Of a DNA stretch of 64,000 nucleotides, positions 26,007-34,624 are shown in pieces. The DNA comes from DAISJI01 sp964559835. GTDB taxonomy: Bacteria; Acidobacteriota; Terriglobia; Terriglobales; Acidobacteriaceae. The notes below the pieces were generated by a model that was not told the origin of the DNA, did not search any database, and saw nothing but the letters and a program-made list of their open reading frames with translations. Position numbers and translations under genes: made by a program. Each line of letters begins with the position of its first letter. Position 1 is the first letter of the stretch. Location of the stretch: positions 164,062-228,061 of the forward strand of contig CAZLJE010000002.1 of assembly GCA_964559835.1 (NCBI GenBank). Reading direction: 5' to 3'.

Positions 26007-26075
26007 GTAGCGCGGGCGTCCCTCCTGCCACTCCATGCTCAGCGAGCACGCTGGCCGGCGAGACGCCCGCGTTAC
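26007..26075. repeat. Imperfect palindromic element between convergent genes
   Basis: GTAGCGCGGGCGTC (26007-26020) is mirrored by GACGCCCGCGTTAC (26062-26075), 13 of 14 bases complementary with a 41-nt loop. It may also act as terminator; a T-rich stretch follows on the plus strand. Confidence 0.6.
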
Positions 26076-26088
26076 GTCCTTATTATTT

Positions 26089-27920
26089 TTATTCCGCCGC
26101 CCGCCGGCGCGCCAGTCCTAGCTCCGCAACCTGTTCCGGCGCGGGCAATGAGATCCGGAAGATCGACCCCGTATTCCCCGACGTGGCGGTGCGCACTCGG
26201 ATCGCTCCCTTGTGCTTTTGCACGATGCCCTGCGACACCCACAACCCCAGACCGCTTCCGTTTTTTGACTTTGTCGTGAAGAACGGCTGGAAGATGCGCG
26301 GCATCACGTCGGCTGGGATTCCCGGACCGCTGTCGCAGATGGTGAGTATCAACCTCTCCTGGCCGTCCACGCGGCTTGCTCGGCTCCGGATATGGATCCA
26401 GCCGCCGGGGCGTGAAGCTTCGATCGCGTTTTCGATGATGTTGTCGAACACTTGCCGCAGTTCTCCCGGAAATCCGTACGCACCGTGACTTCCTTGGCGG
26501 CGATCTTACGCTGCTTGGTCTTCACCACCTGCTCGATGCTCTCAGCCACGTCCACGTCGCCGGAGGCCTTCGACTCCCGGTGGAAGCTCAGCACCTGGCG
26601 CGTGATCTCCCCGGCCCGCTGCACTTCGTTCAGCAGCATGTCGGCAAAGCCGCGCAGGTCGGCAGGCAGGGCACCGTGCTGCGCGATCAGGTAAGTCAGG
26701 TTCATGATCGATTCGAGCGGGTTGTTCACCTCGTGGGCCAGCGTAGCGGCCATCCGGCCCATCGCGGCCAACCGCTCCCGTTCCAGGAGAAGCGACTCCG
26801 CCCTCTTTCGGTCGCTAATATCGCGCACGATCTTCGACGCCCCGATCACCTTGCCTTCCGCGTTGCGGATGGGCGACACCGTCAGCGAGATGTCGAATAA
26901 CTCGCCGTTCTTCTTGACGCGGCGCGTCTCGAAGTGGTCGACTCTTTCCCCTGCCCGAAGCTTCTGGATGATCACGGGTTCCTCGTGGTACAGCTCGGGC
27001 GGCAGCAGCCGTAACACCGAGTGGCCGATGATCTCCTCCGGCTTGTACCCGAACAGCCGCTCCGCCGACGCGTTCCAGCTCGTGATGATACCGTCGAGGG
27101 TCTTGGAGATGATCGCGTCGTCCGATGACTCCACGATCGCGGCCAGCATCAGCCGATCGTTTTCGAACGCGCGCCGCTCCGAAATGTCGCGCGCGATCTT
27201 CGACGCTCCGATCACTCTCCCCTTAGCATCGCGGATGGGCGAGGTAGTCAGCGAGACGGCGATCCGTTGCCCGTTCTTGTGCAGCCTCTCCGTCTCGTAG
27301 TGCTCGATGCGATCGCCGGCCCGGATCTTCCCCAGGATAACGGGCTCTTCGTGTTGCAGGTCCGGTGGAATGATGGTCAGAATCGAGCGGCCGATCGCCT
27401 CTTTTGCCGTGTAGCCGAACATCCGCTCCGCCGCGGCATTCCAGTCGGTGACAACTCCGTTCAGGTCCTTGGCGATGATGGCGTCGTCGGAAGACTCGAT
27501 GATGGCAGCCAGGCGCGCATGGACGGCGCTTTCCCTCTGGCGCCTCCCAACATCGCGCGCCACCGTCGCCGTTCCGATCAAATGGCCCCGTTGGTCGCGG
27601 ATGGGAGAGATGGACAGAGACACTTCTACATTCCGGCCACCTTTCGCCAGGCGTACCGTCTCGTAATGACTGACGCGCTCGCCGGCGCGCAAGCTCTCCA
27701 GCAACTGCCCCATTTCGTTATGAAGTGGCGGAGGAACGAGTACCAGCACGGACTGGCCAATGATCTCCTGGGCCTCGTAGCCCAGCATCTCGGTTGCCGC
27801 CGTGTTCCAGGTGTTGATGGTCCCCGATTCGTCGGTTCCGAAAATCGCATCTTCGGAGCTATCGACGATCGCGGCCAGACGTAACATCAATTCTTCGGGA
27901 TTAAGAGTCCTAAAATGCAT
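26089..27920 (-). pseudogene. Three-PAS sensor histidine kinase, frameshifted
   Basis: Soluble sensor kinase with three PAS domains (about residues 8-125, 128-247 and 250-370), each with the S-DAII or S-DAIF motif. A HisKA domain (AATLAHEVNNPLESIMNLTYL) and an HATPase domain (VFDNIIENAIEA, then DSGPGIP, then GSGLGLW) follow. Between VTVRTDF and GELRQVFDN one base is missing near 26467-26469 (CCCGG where CCCGGG restores the frame). As read, the kinase loses its ATPase domain in a -1 shift. It may be a true mutation or a sequence error. Start ATG 27920; the frame upstream is not conserved and includes heptad repeat. No response regulator is adjacent. Confidence 0.82.
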
Positions 27921-28312
27921 TTTCCCCACGGATCGTACGCAGCAGATAGCGGCTGTTTCGAGGTCCCGGTCAGGAGCAGAGTCCACCCTCGGTCGTTCCG
28001 GACACCAGATTGCGTTTCGAGTAAGATTGCGCTCTGCACGTTGATGGCTGTTTACCCCACTAAGGTTGTATCTAAGAGTACGAAGTACTGAGTACCGAGT
28101 ACCGACGCGCATGCTCGGGGCTCATGACGCAGCTCTTCTAACCAAAGTAGAAAGCACTGAGTACCGGTACCGAGTGGACTGATTCGAATCCATTCTCGGT
28201 ACTCGGTACTCAGTACTCGGTACTTTTCTTAAGGCCACGAACCCACGCCTTCCTGCCATCACAATCAGTAGCACGTTGTGTAAAGCAGCAACCAACCTGC
28301 AGGAGGCCCATC
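27921..28312. other. Divergent intergenic region
   Basis: 392 bp between the kinase and the fibronectin-type gene. The central part is the heptad array at 28075-28221; nothing recognisable is seen in 27921-28074. GAGG-type ribosome sequence precedes 28313. Confidence 0.6.
28075..28221. repeat. Two-armed heptad array, GAGTACC family
   Basis: The left arm, 28075-28102, is AGAGTAC GAAGTAC TGAGTAC CGAGTAC. The right arm, 28194-28221, is TCTCGGT ACTCGGT ACTCAGT ACTCGGT. Further scattered copies lie in the loop (around 28154-28175). It is in a divergent promoter region. Confidence 0.88.
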
Positions 28313-29368
28313 ATGCGCAAACACTTCCCACTGTGCTTGACGTTGGCCGCGCTCGCGCTCTGGTGCGCCACCGCGATTGCGCAGACCACGGCGATCCAGA
28401 TCACGAAAGCTCCCACGGCCAACGCCGCCCCGGCTGAGGGCAGCCGGGCTACAGCGACGATTGAGTGGTCTACGAACGTACCCGCCGGCTCGACGGTCCT
28501 GTATGGCACCGACGCGAATAAGCTCGACCAGACGGCGCAAGAGTCGTGGGGCGGGACCAATCACAAAGTCCAGCTCAACAACCTGCAACCGAACACCACT
28601 TACTACTATCAGGTGAAGTCGGGCGAGGCGCTCGGCAGCGGCAGCGGCATCTCCAGCCCGGTCGCGAGCTTCAAGACCGGAGCCAACGGCCAGGCGAGCC
28701 AGAGTGACCGGCGGAGCGCCGGCGCTACGGGCGCGCCGACGCAGCAGCCGAGCGGCAAGTCCGAGACGAACGTGTCGCTGGTCGCCGGCCCCATCCCGCA
28801 GCGGGTGGCAGACACCACCGCACGCATCTGGTGGGAGACCAACACACCTTCTTCGACGATCCTGATGTACGGCACCGACGCGAACAAGATGTCGCAAAAG
28901 AAAGAGGCGCCCTGGGGCCAGCAGAGCCATGCCGTCGACCTGAATGGATTGCAGCCTGGAGCGACCTACTATTTCCAGGTCGTCACCTCCGACGGCCGCA
29001 CGCTCGATAAAGGCAGCTTCCGGACCGCGAACGCGCAGGCCGCGCAGCAGAAGTTCCAGATCACGCACGGCCCGGTCATCGAGCAGATTGCTCCGGATTC
29101 GGTCGTGGTCGCGTGGACGACGAGCGCGCCCTCTAGTTCCGTGGTGATGTACGGAAGCGATCCGTCGAACCTGAACCAGAAGGCGGAGGCGGCGTGGGGA
29201 CAGCAGACGCACCGCGTGAACATCCGCAACCTGTCGCCGAGCACGAAGTACTACTTCCAGGTGCAGACCGGACAGGCGCAGGGCACGGGCGAGTCCGTGA
29301 CCAGTGCTGTCTTCCCGGTCACCACGGAAGCAGCCGGCCAGCAGGCGCGGAACTTCAATACGAAGTGA
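28313..29368 (+). CDS. Secreted protein with three fibronectin-III-like domains
   Basis: Exported protein of 351 residues with signal peptide 1-23. Three similar beta-sandwich domains (about 27-125, 150-240 and 245-340) each contain a W-T/ST--P--S-V-YG-D motif and a L-P-T-YY-QV strand, like fibronectin III or the N-terminal domain of purple acid phosphatases. No catalytic domain is attached, so it is probably a binding or structural envelope protein. AGGAGG precedes the ATG by 7 nt. Ends 4 nt before a heptad array. Confidence 0.85.
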   Translation: MRKHFPLCLTLAALALWCATAIAQTTAIQITKAPTANAAPAEGSRATATIEWSTNVPAGSTVLYGTDANKLDQTAQESWGGTNHKVQLNNLQPNTTYYYQVKSGEALGSGSGISSPVASFKTGANGQASQSDRRSAGATGAPTQQPSGKSETNVSLVAGPIPQRVADTTARIWWETNTPSSTILMYGTDANKMSQKKEAPWGQQSHAVDLNGLQPGATYYFQVVTSDGRTLDKGSFRTANAQAAQQKFQITHGPVIEQIAPDSVVVAWTTSAPSSSVVMYGSDPSNLNQKAEAAWGQQTHRVNIRNLSPSTKYYFQVQTGQAQGTGESVTSAVFPVTTEAAGQQARNFNTK

Positions 29369-29372
29369 AGAC

Positions 29373-29441
29373 GGTAATTGGTAATTGGTAATTGGTAATC
29401 GGGATGGAGTTCCGATTACCGCTTACTGATTACCGATCACC
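29373..29441. repeat. Two-armed heptad array, GGTAATT family, carrying the galK stop
   Basis: The left arm, 29373-29400, is GGTAATT x3 then GGTAATC. The right arm, 29414-29441, is GATTACC GCTTACT GATTACC GATCACC. The galK TAA (29425-29423) and its last five codons (VIGNQ) are encoded by the right arm. Confidence 0.9.
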
Positions 29442-30562
29442 TCTCCTGCGCCTTCGGCGGCGCGCGTGACGTAGATCTCGGGCTTGCGGCCGGTAGCGCG
29501 CTCGTACTCGCGCGCGATGTGATCGCGGAAGCGGTCGACAGCATCGTCGCGCACCAGGTTCACGGTGCAGCCGCCGAAGCCGCCGCCGGTCATGCGCGCA
29601 CCGATGGCGCCGTCAACCTGGTTCGCCAGCTCGACCATGATATCGAGTTCGCGGCAACTGACCTCGAAGTCGTCGCGCAAGCTGCGATGCGACTCGGCCA
29701 TGAGACTGCCGATGCGAGCGCGGTCGTCGGCGCGCAGCGCCTCGGCAAACTCGCCGACGCGTGTGTTCTCGGCGATCACGTGCCGCGCGCGCTTGCGTTC
29801 GCCCTCGGTCAATGCGTGCTCCTGGCGCTGAAAGTCGGGAAGGCTGACGTCGCGTAGCACGCTTACGCCCATCTTGCGCGCGGCATCTTCGCACTGTCGC
29901 CGCCGCTGGTTGTATTCGCCGCCGGCGATGGCGTGACGCACCATGGTGTTGCAGGCGACGATGCTGAGGCCCTCAGGTATCGGCACCAGTTGGAACTCGA
30001 GCGAGCGGCAATCGAGCATGAGCGCATGGCCGGCGCGTCCGTTGCAGGCGATGAACTGGTCCATGATGCCGCAACGTGCGCCAACGAAGCTGTTCTCTGC
30101 GCGCTGGCACACCAGAGCGACATCGTTGCGGCCCGCGTGCTTGCCTGCCATCGCAAGCAGGGCGAGCGCGGTAGCGACCTCGATCGCCGCCGATGAACTC
30201 AGCCCCGAGCCGAGCGGCACTGAGCCCGTAATCTCCAGGTTGGTTCCAGGAACGTCGAGGCCGATGCGCTGGAGTTCCACGGCGACACCGGCGATGTAGT
30301 CGCTCCAGTGTTGGCGCCGTTGCGCCGACACGACCGCGATCTCCTCAGTGGTTCCGTAGTTATCGGAATGGACGCGCAGCTTGCGGTCGGCGCCGGGAGC
30401 AGCGGCGACGTAGGTAGCGAACTCGATTGCCACCGGCATGACGAAGCCGTCGCTGTAGTCGGTATGTTCGCCGATGAGGTTCACGCGCCCCGGCGCGCGG
30501 AACACACGCGGCTCACCGCCAAACCGCTCCCGAAAGCTGGCCCGCAACTGCTCGACAGTCAT
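29423..30562 (-). CDS. galK: Galactokinase
   Basis: GHMP kinase that phosphorylates galactose at C1 in the Leloir pathway, 379 residues. All three family motifs are present: RVNLIGEHTDYSDG near residue 26, the ATP loop PLGSGLSSSAA near 117, and ARMTGGGFGGC near 325. The frame is open to 30583, but the ATG at 30562 gives the normal length. The ribosome site is weak. No galT or galE lies next to it. The last residues derive from a heptad array. Confidence 0.95.
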   Translation of the reverse strand: MTVEQLRASFRERFGGEPRVFRAPGRVNLIGEHTDYSDGFVMPVAIEFATYVAAAPGADRKLRVHSDNYGTTEEIAVVSAQRRQHWSDYIAGVAVELQRIGLDVPGTNLEITGSVPLGSGLSSSAAIEVATALALLAMAGKHAGRNDVALVCQRAENSFVGARCGIMDQFIACNGRAGHALMLDCRSLEFQLVPIPEGLSIVACNTMVRHAIAGGEYNQRRRQCEDAARKMGVSVLRDVSLPDFQRQEHALTEGERKRARHVIAENTRVGEFAEALRADDRARIGSLMAESHRSLRDDFEVSCRELDIMVELANQVDGAIGARMTGGGFGGCTVNLVRDDAVDRFRDHIAREYERATGRKPEIYVTRAAEGAGEVIGNQ

Positions 30563-30581
30563 CGGAACAGCATACCAGCGC

Positions 30582-30610
30582 AAAAAAAGACCCCCCGTAT
30601 TCGAGGGTCT
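30582..30610 (-). terminator. Rho-independent terminator of the porin-cytochrome operon
   Basis: On the minus strand AGACCC-TCGAATACGGG-GGGTCT forms a 6-bp or longer stem followed by seven T. It starts 22 nt after the porin stop. Confidence 0.82.
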
Positions 30611-30631
30611 GCAGCGGTAAACAGCTACTCG

Positions 30632-33214
30632 TTAGAAATGCCACTCCAAGGTCGCTGCGACGTAGTGCACGCGATACGACGGCTGGTCCGCACCCAGGAA
30701 CAGGTAACGGGCCGCAGCGGTATCACCAACGACGGAGAACGGGTAGAACGGGCTCGGCGTACCCACCGGGAACGCCGTGTTGGTGAGCAGGATGGGCGCC
30801 GTGCAGCCCGGAACGGAGTTCGTGACCGGAGGTCCGTTCGGGATCGGGCTGACGCAACCCATGTACGGTGTCATGGCCGAAGTCTGGTAATCGCGGTTGT
30901 CCCACTGCTGGAAGCGATATTCGAACTTTGGCATGAGGTTCCTGGTCAGCTTGAACTTGAAGATGGCCACAACCTCATGCAGACGGTTGGTCGTCTCCGG
31001 GTACGGTACGGCCGCGTTGGTTCCGGTGAGCAGGAACTTGTTCGGGCCGGTGGCGAGCGTAATGTCGCCCAGCGGCCGGGTGTTCACGTTGCCTTTGCCC
31101 GCCGAGAGCGAATAGTACGTGGTGAAATACACCTTCTTGCCGAGATAGAGATCTGTGCCCGCGCTCCAGACGTCGACCTTGTCGTCAGCGGTGCTCCCCC
31201 AGTCGTTGTTCGCACTATCGCAAGGACTGGTGCTGCTGGAACAGTTCGACGGAACCAGCGTACCGTCGGGAATCGTCGCCGCGCCCGGCACACGGTAACG
31301 CGAGACCATGCGCTTGTGGTTGAACTCGCGCGAGTACTCGGCGAAGAACGAGACCTCCTTGGACAGTGAGAAATCGGCGTCAACGCCGAAGTTGTTGCTC
31401 ATGTCCTTCAGTACCCCGTAGACGTAATACGGGCTTGTCGTACCGGCGAGGAAATTCAGCGGTGTCGGGCTGTTGACGCCGCCACGACGGTTGTAGTTGT
31501 CCTGGGTGGTACCGGCGAACGCGGTGAAGGTAAGCCGGTCGGTCGCATCCCATGAGGCTTGCGCGTCAAGGCGATTGCGGGTGCGCGCGGCTTCGTCGAA
31601 ACGGCGGAGGTCGCCCTCTATCTCGGTAAGGCCCCCGGTGATGTTAGCAACGGCGTCGTCGAAGTACCTTTCTGGATCCCGGACCGCGTAACGGTAGGAA
31701 ACGCGGAACGACAAGTCCTTGTTCGGGACGAGGTCGAGCGAGCTGATGAACGAGTTCTCGAGCGAGTGCGACACGTCGCGATGGCTGCGATCCATCACGT
31801 CGCCAACGTAGCCGGCCTTGAACGAGCTCTTCTTCCAAAAGTAGTAGTTGCCGGTGGCCTCGAAGGTCTTGCGGTTATATGCGAAAGGCGTGTTCTGTTC
31901 CGGCGCCGCCAGGTTCGGGGCGCTGAAATCGCCTTGCACGGGCGTGAAACTGCGCACGGGCGTGTCGTTGATGTAGTCGTAGTCGCGGAACCCGGCTTTG
32001 AACTGAATGTGCTTCAGCAGGTTCGCCACCAGGGTGTAGTTCATGGCCAGCGTAGTCTTCTTGCCATTGAGCCTCGCGGACGGCAAGGGACCCTCGAACG
32101 CCTCGAGGATCGTGTTGCTCGTGTACGGCAGGAAGGCATCGTTCTGACGCAACCAGCCGGGATTGATGCTGGCCATCAGGTGGATCCTCTTGTTGAGTCC
32201 GTACGCGCCGGCGACTGTGAGATAGTGCGCCGTGTTGTCGGGATAAAGAGACAGCCTTCCGGTAGCCGGTCCCTGCGTAGCCGCCGTGCAGTTTGGGGAA
32301 GGCGCAACGCAGTCGGTGGTGCGGAACGGATTGTCGAAAGTGACGCTGGTGGTCTGGTTGTCGAAGAAGGACCCGAGATAGTTGAGCTGAACGCCCCAGC
32401 TCTCGCGCCCGTACTCGGTGCCGGCGCGGAAGTTGGTGGTGAAGTAGTTGATCGGTTCGGGTATCTCGACGCCGAAGCCGCCGGTGATTGCAGCGCTGGG
32501 ACTGGAATTGAAGATCGAGCCCAGCGGCCGCGTACCACTCATGTGCTGCCGGTAGACCGAAGTCCACACCGTCCATTGTGCGGTCGGGTTGTAACTGGCA
32601 AGGAAGTCACCCGCGCGGCGCTCCAACTCCGGCGTGATGAATTGCTCTCCCTGGACGATCTGCGTCTGGACGATGCTGGGCAAAGTGGTCAGGGCAACCG
32701 AACCCTGTAGTGAGGAACGAAGGAACGGCGAGATCGTGTACACGCCCGGAGCGGTGGTCGTGAATAGCGTGCGCGTCGTGTTGGTGAATATGTGCGGGAT
32801 CTCGTCAAAGCGGAACAGGACCTTGTATACGCCCCATTGGCCGCCCGTCGCGAGATAGCTCTGGTCCCTGTAGACGGAGCTGCGGGTCTGGAAAGAGACG
32901 TAGTTTTTGGAACCGAGGAAGTCCTCGATCTCAACCCGGCCGCGGCGAATGAAGAAGCCGTCGCGGATGTCGCGGTACTCGTTATATTTGGAGTTTTGTA
33001 CGCCGAGCCTGAACGGCAGGTCGGGACGGCCATACTCGTCGCCCCAGAACTGGCGGGCGCCGAATTCGACCATGCCACGCTCGGGTTTCGCCTCGGCATT
33101 CTCCGACGCAGGTTTTTGGGTGGTTGCCGGTTTGCTGTTGTCCTGCGCACGACCGAGGGTCGCGAACAGCAGGAGCGCCAGCGTGAGCACGATAGCGTAG
33201 TTCGTATTCTTCAT
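30632..33214 (-). CDS. MtrB/PioB-type outer-membrane beta-barrel porin
   Basis: Outer-membrane barrel of 860 residues that sheathes a periplasmic multiheme cytochrome and lets electrons cross the outer membrane. Signal peptide is residues 1-23 (ALLLFATLGRAQ). Many alternating aromatic beta strands follow, and the C-terminus is WHF, a barrel-assembly signal ending in Phe. It resembles the MtrB/PioB family by sequence character, and its partner supports this. No N-terminal CxxC was seen. GAGGAG lies before ATG 33214; the open frame upstream overlaps the cytochrome gene and is rejected. It is 17 nt after the cytochrome. Confidence 0.82.
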   Translation of the reverse strand: MKNTNYAIVLTLALLLFATLGRAQDNSKPATTQKPASENAEAKPERGMVEFGARQFWGDEYGRPDLPFRLGVQNSKYNEYRDIRDGFFIRRGRVEIEDFLGSKNYVSFQTRSSVYRDQSYLATGGQWGVYKVLFRFDEIPHIFTNTTRTLFTTTAPGVYTISPFLRSSLQGSVALTTLPSIVQTQIVQGEQFITPELERRAGDFLASYNPTAQWTVWTSVYRQHMSGTRPLGSIFNSSPSAAITGGFGVEIPEPINYFTTNFRAGTEYGRESWGVQLNYLGSFFDNQTTSVTFDNPFRTTDCVAPSPNCTAATQGPATGRLSLYPDNTAHYLTVAGAYGLNKRIHLMASINPGWLRQNDAFLPYTSNTILEAFEGPLPSARLNGKKTTLAMNYTLVANLLKHIQFKAGFRDYDYINDTPVRSFTPVQGDFSAPNLAAPEQNTPFAYNRKTFEATGNYYFWKKSSFKAGYVGDVMDRSHRDVSHSLENSFISSLDLVPNKDLSFRVSYRYAVRDPERYFDDAVANITGGLTEIEGDLRRFDEAARTRNRLDAQASWDATDRLTFTAFAGTTQDNYNRRGGVNSPTPLNFLAGTTSPYYVYGVLKDMSNNFGVDADFSLSKEVSFFAEYSREFNHKRMVSRYRVPGAATIPDGTLVPSNCSSSTSPCDSANNDWGSTADDKVDVWSAGTDLYLGKKVYFTTYYSLSAGKGNVNTRPLGDITLATGPNKFLLTGTNAAVPYPETTNRLHEVVAIFKFKLTRNLMPKFEYRFQQWDNRDYQTSAMTPYMGCVSPIPNGPPVTNSVPGCTAPILLTNTAFPVGTPSPFYPFSVVGDTAAARYLFLGADQPSYRVHYVAATLEWHF

Positions 33215-33231
33215 CGCCGTTTCTCCTCTCC

Positions 33232-34260
33232 TCAGCGCAGGAAAAAGTTGCCCGACGGATGGTTCGATCCGTGGATCTCGACGTGGCAGTTGGTGCAGCC
33301 ACGGTTGAAGTTCTTGATCGACTGCAGCGGCTGCGCTTGCGTTGGGTGGCGGCTTGTGACGTGGCACGAATCGCACACGCGAGGCATGCGGACCTTCAGC
33401 AGTTGCGGGTTGTTGCTGCCGTGGGGCTCGTGGCAGTTGGCGCAGTTTTCCATCACCGGCGGGTGCTCCCACAGGAAGGGACCGCGCCGCTCGGTGTGGC
33501 AGCTGAAGCAGTTTTCGTTGACGCTGGCCTGAATCAACTGGCTCGGATTCGGGCTGCCGTGCGGATTGTGGCAACTGGTGCAAGTCACCTTGCCCTCGCG
33601 GTAAGGCATGTGCGAGGAGCGCTGCAATTGCGCGCGCCGCATCTGGTGGCATTGCAGGCAGAGTTCCGGCTGCGGCCTCTTGATCCCCGCGTTAGTGGTC
33701 AGCGGAGCGAGATAGCGGGCGTCGGAAGAGAGTCTCTGCTGGTCGAGTTTCTCCGCCACACTGCCGTAGTGGACGGTGTGGCAATCGATGCAGGCGATGG
33801 CGCGCGACTGGTGCGGGCTGCCGGCCCAAAAAAGGCGGTTGCCCTTGGAGTGGCACGACAGGCAAGCAGAATTCTGCTCCTCCACCGTGTTCTTCGCGTC
33901 CTTGGTGAAACGGACGGGGATCGTGTCTTTTCCGCCGCCGGCATCAACGTGCGCCTTGCCCGGGCCGTGGCACGATTCGCATCCGCGCTGCTCAAGCGGT
34001 GTACGCGGATGAGCGAGCATGACCTTACCCATCGGCGTGTCCTTGAAGCGGCGATTTTGCTCGTCGTGGCAGGTGATACAAGTGTCGCTGCCGACGTAGT
34101 CCCCGTCCGGTTTCGGCGCGGGCGCGGCCGGCTTCGCTTGCTGACCACTCGCGTAAGCGCCGGGCACAACGCCCGAGATGCGGAAAGCGCCGTTTCCGGG
34201 AAGCAGCAGGGCGGCGGCGGTGATGGTAAGTACGAGGATGAGTACGTTTCGGAACCTCAT
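33232..34260 (-). CDS. DmsE/MtrA-type decaheme c-type cytochrome
   Basis: Periplasmic electron carrier of 342 residues. After a signal peptide (about 1-38) ten CxxCH heme sites are seen: CITCH, CESCH, CLSCH, CIDCH, CLQCH, CTSCH, CFSCH, CANCH, CDSCH and CTNCH. Length and heme count match MtrA/DmsE/PioA, which sit inside an MtrB-type barrel. The porin gene follows directly. A perfect CRP-type site lies 95 bp upstream. No outer-surface cytochrome (MtrC) or inner-membrane quinol oxidase is encoded nearby. The direction of electron flow is not predictable. Confidence 0.93.
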   Translation of the reverse strand: MRFRNVLILVLTITAAALLLPGNGAFRISGVVPGAYASGQQAKPAAPAPKPDGDYVGSDTCITCHDEQNRRFKDTPMGKVMLAHPRTPLEQRGCESCHGPGKAHVDAGGGKDTIPVRFTKDAKNTVEEQNSACLSCHSKGNRLFWAGSPHQSRAIACIDCHTVHYGSVAEKLDQQRLSSDARYLAPLTTNAGIKRPQPELCLQCHQMRRAQLQRSSHMPYREGKVTCTSCHNPHGSPNPSQLIQASVNENCFSCHTERRGPFLWEHPPVMENCANCHEPHGSNNPQLLKVRMPRVCDSCHVTSRHPTQAQPLQSIKNFNRGCTNCHVEIHGSNHPSGNFFLR

Positions 34261-34354
34261 AGATTTCGCCTCGGCCAGTCTCCTCGATCGAAGATGGTGG
34301 AGCAGTTCCCAAAATGGAACGCCGTCATCCTGAATCGGGAATGAACGTTGCTGC

Positions 34355-34370
34355 TGTGATTTACGTCACA
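34355..34370. promoter_or_regulatory. CRP/FNR-family binding site, perfect CRP consensus
   Basis: TGTGATTTACGTCACA has the form TGTGA-N6-TCACA, the CRP half-sites without mismatch. It is 95 bp upstream of the decaheme cytochrome ATG, in a normal activator position. Confidence 0.65.
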
Positions 34371-34377
34371 CCTACCT

Positions 34378-34391
34378 GTGTTCCGGAACAC
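34378..34391. promoter_or_regulatory. 14-bp perfect palindrome
   Basis: GTGTTCCGGAACAC is self-complementary over all 14 bases and lies 7 bp from the CRP-type site, on the side away from the cytochrome gene. It is a candidate second operator; the regulator is unknown. Confidence 0.4.
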
Positions 34392-34624
34392 GTGGAGCTG
34401 AGACATGGGCGGGAGGAGCACGACTGCCGCTTCGAGCGAGGAGCGCAGCAAGTAGGAACCCGGACACTTGGCCTCCGTCAACGATCGGGATCCAGTGTGG
34501 AAGGGTTATGGCAACGATTCCGGGGGCGCTCCCGGCGCCGCACCCCAGTGCGGCGTAACGGCACCGATAATAGTAGCGCTGACTTTATGTAGCCAGTACG
34601 GGATGCGGCACCGCGACGACGGCC

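Larger units (their letters stand above)
34261..34624. other. Intergenic region upstream of the cytochrome operon
   Basis: 364 bp. It contains a CRP-type site (34355-34370) and a 14-bp perfect palindrome (34378-34391). No gene is convincing. Confidence 0.65.

Noticed and set aside
26460..26475. Programmed -1 frameshift in the PAS kinase
   Set aside because: No X-XXY-YYZ slippery site or downstream stimulatory hairpin; a missing base explains it more simply.
28150..28200. T-loop-like GATTCGAATCC suggesting a tRNA
   Set aside because: No acceptor, D or anticodon stems fit; it is the loop of the heptad array.
33215..33652. N-terminal extension of the MtrB-like porin
   Set aside because: It lies in another frame of the cytochrome gene; the signal peptide starts at 33214 behind GAGGAG.
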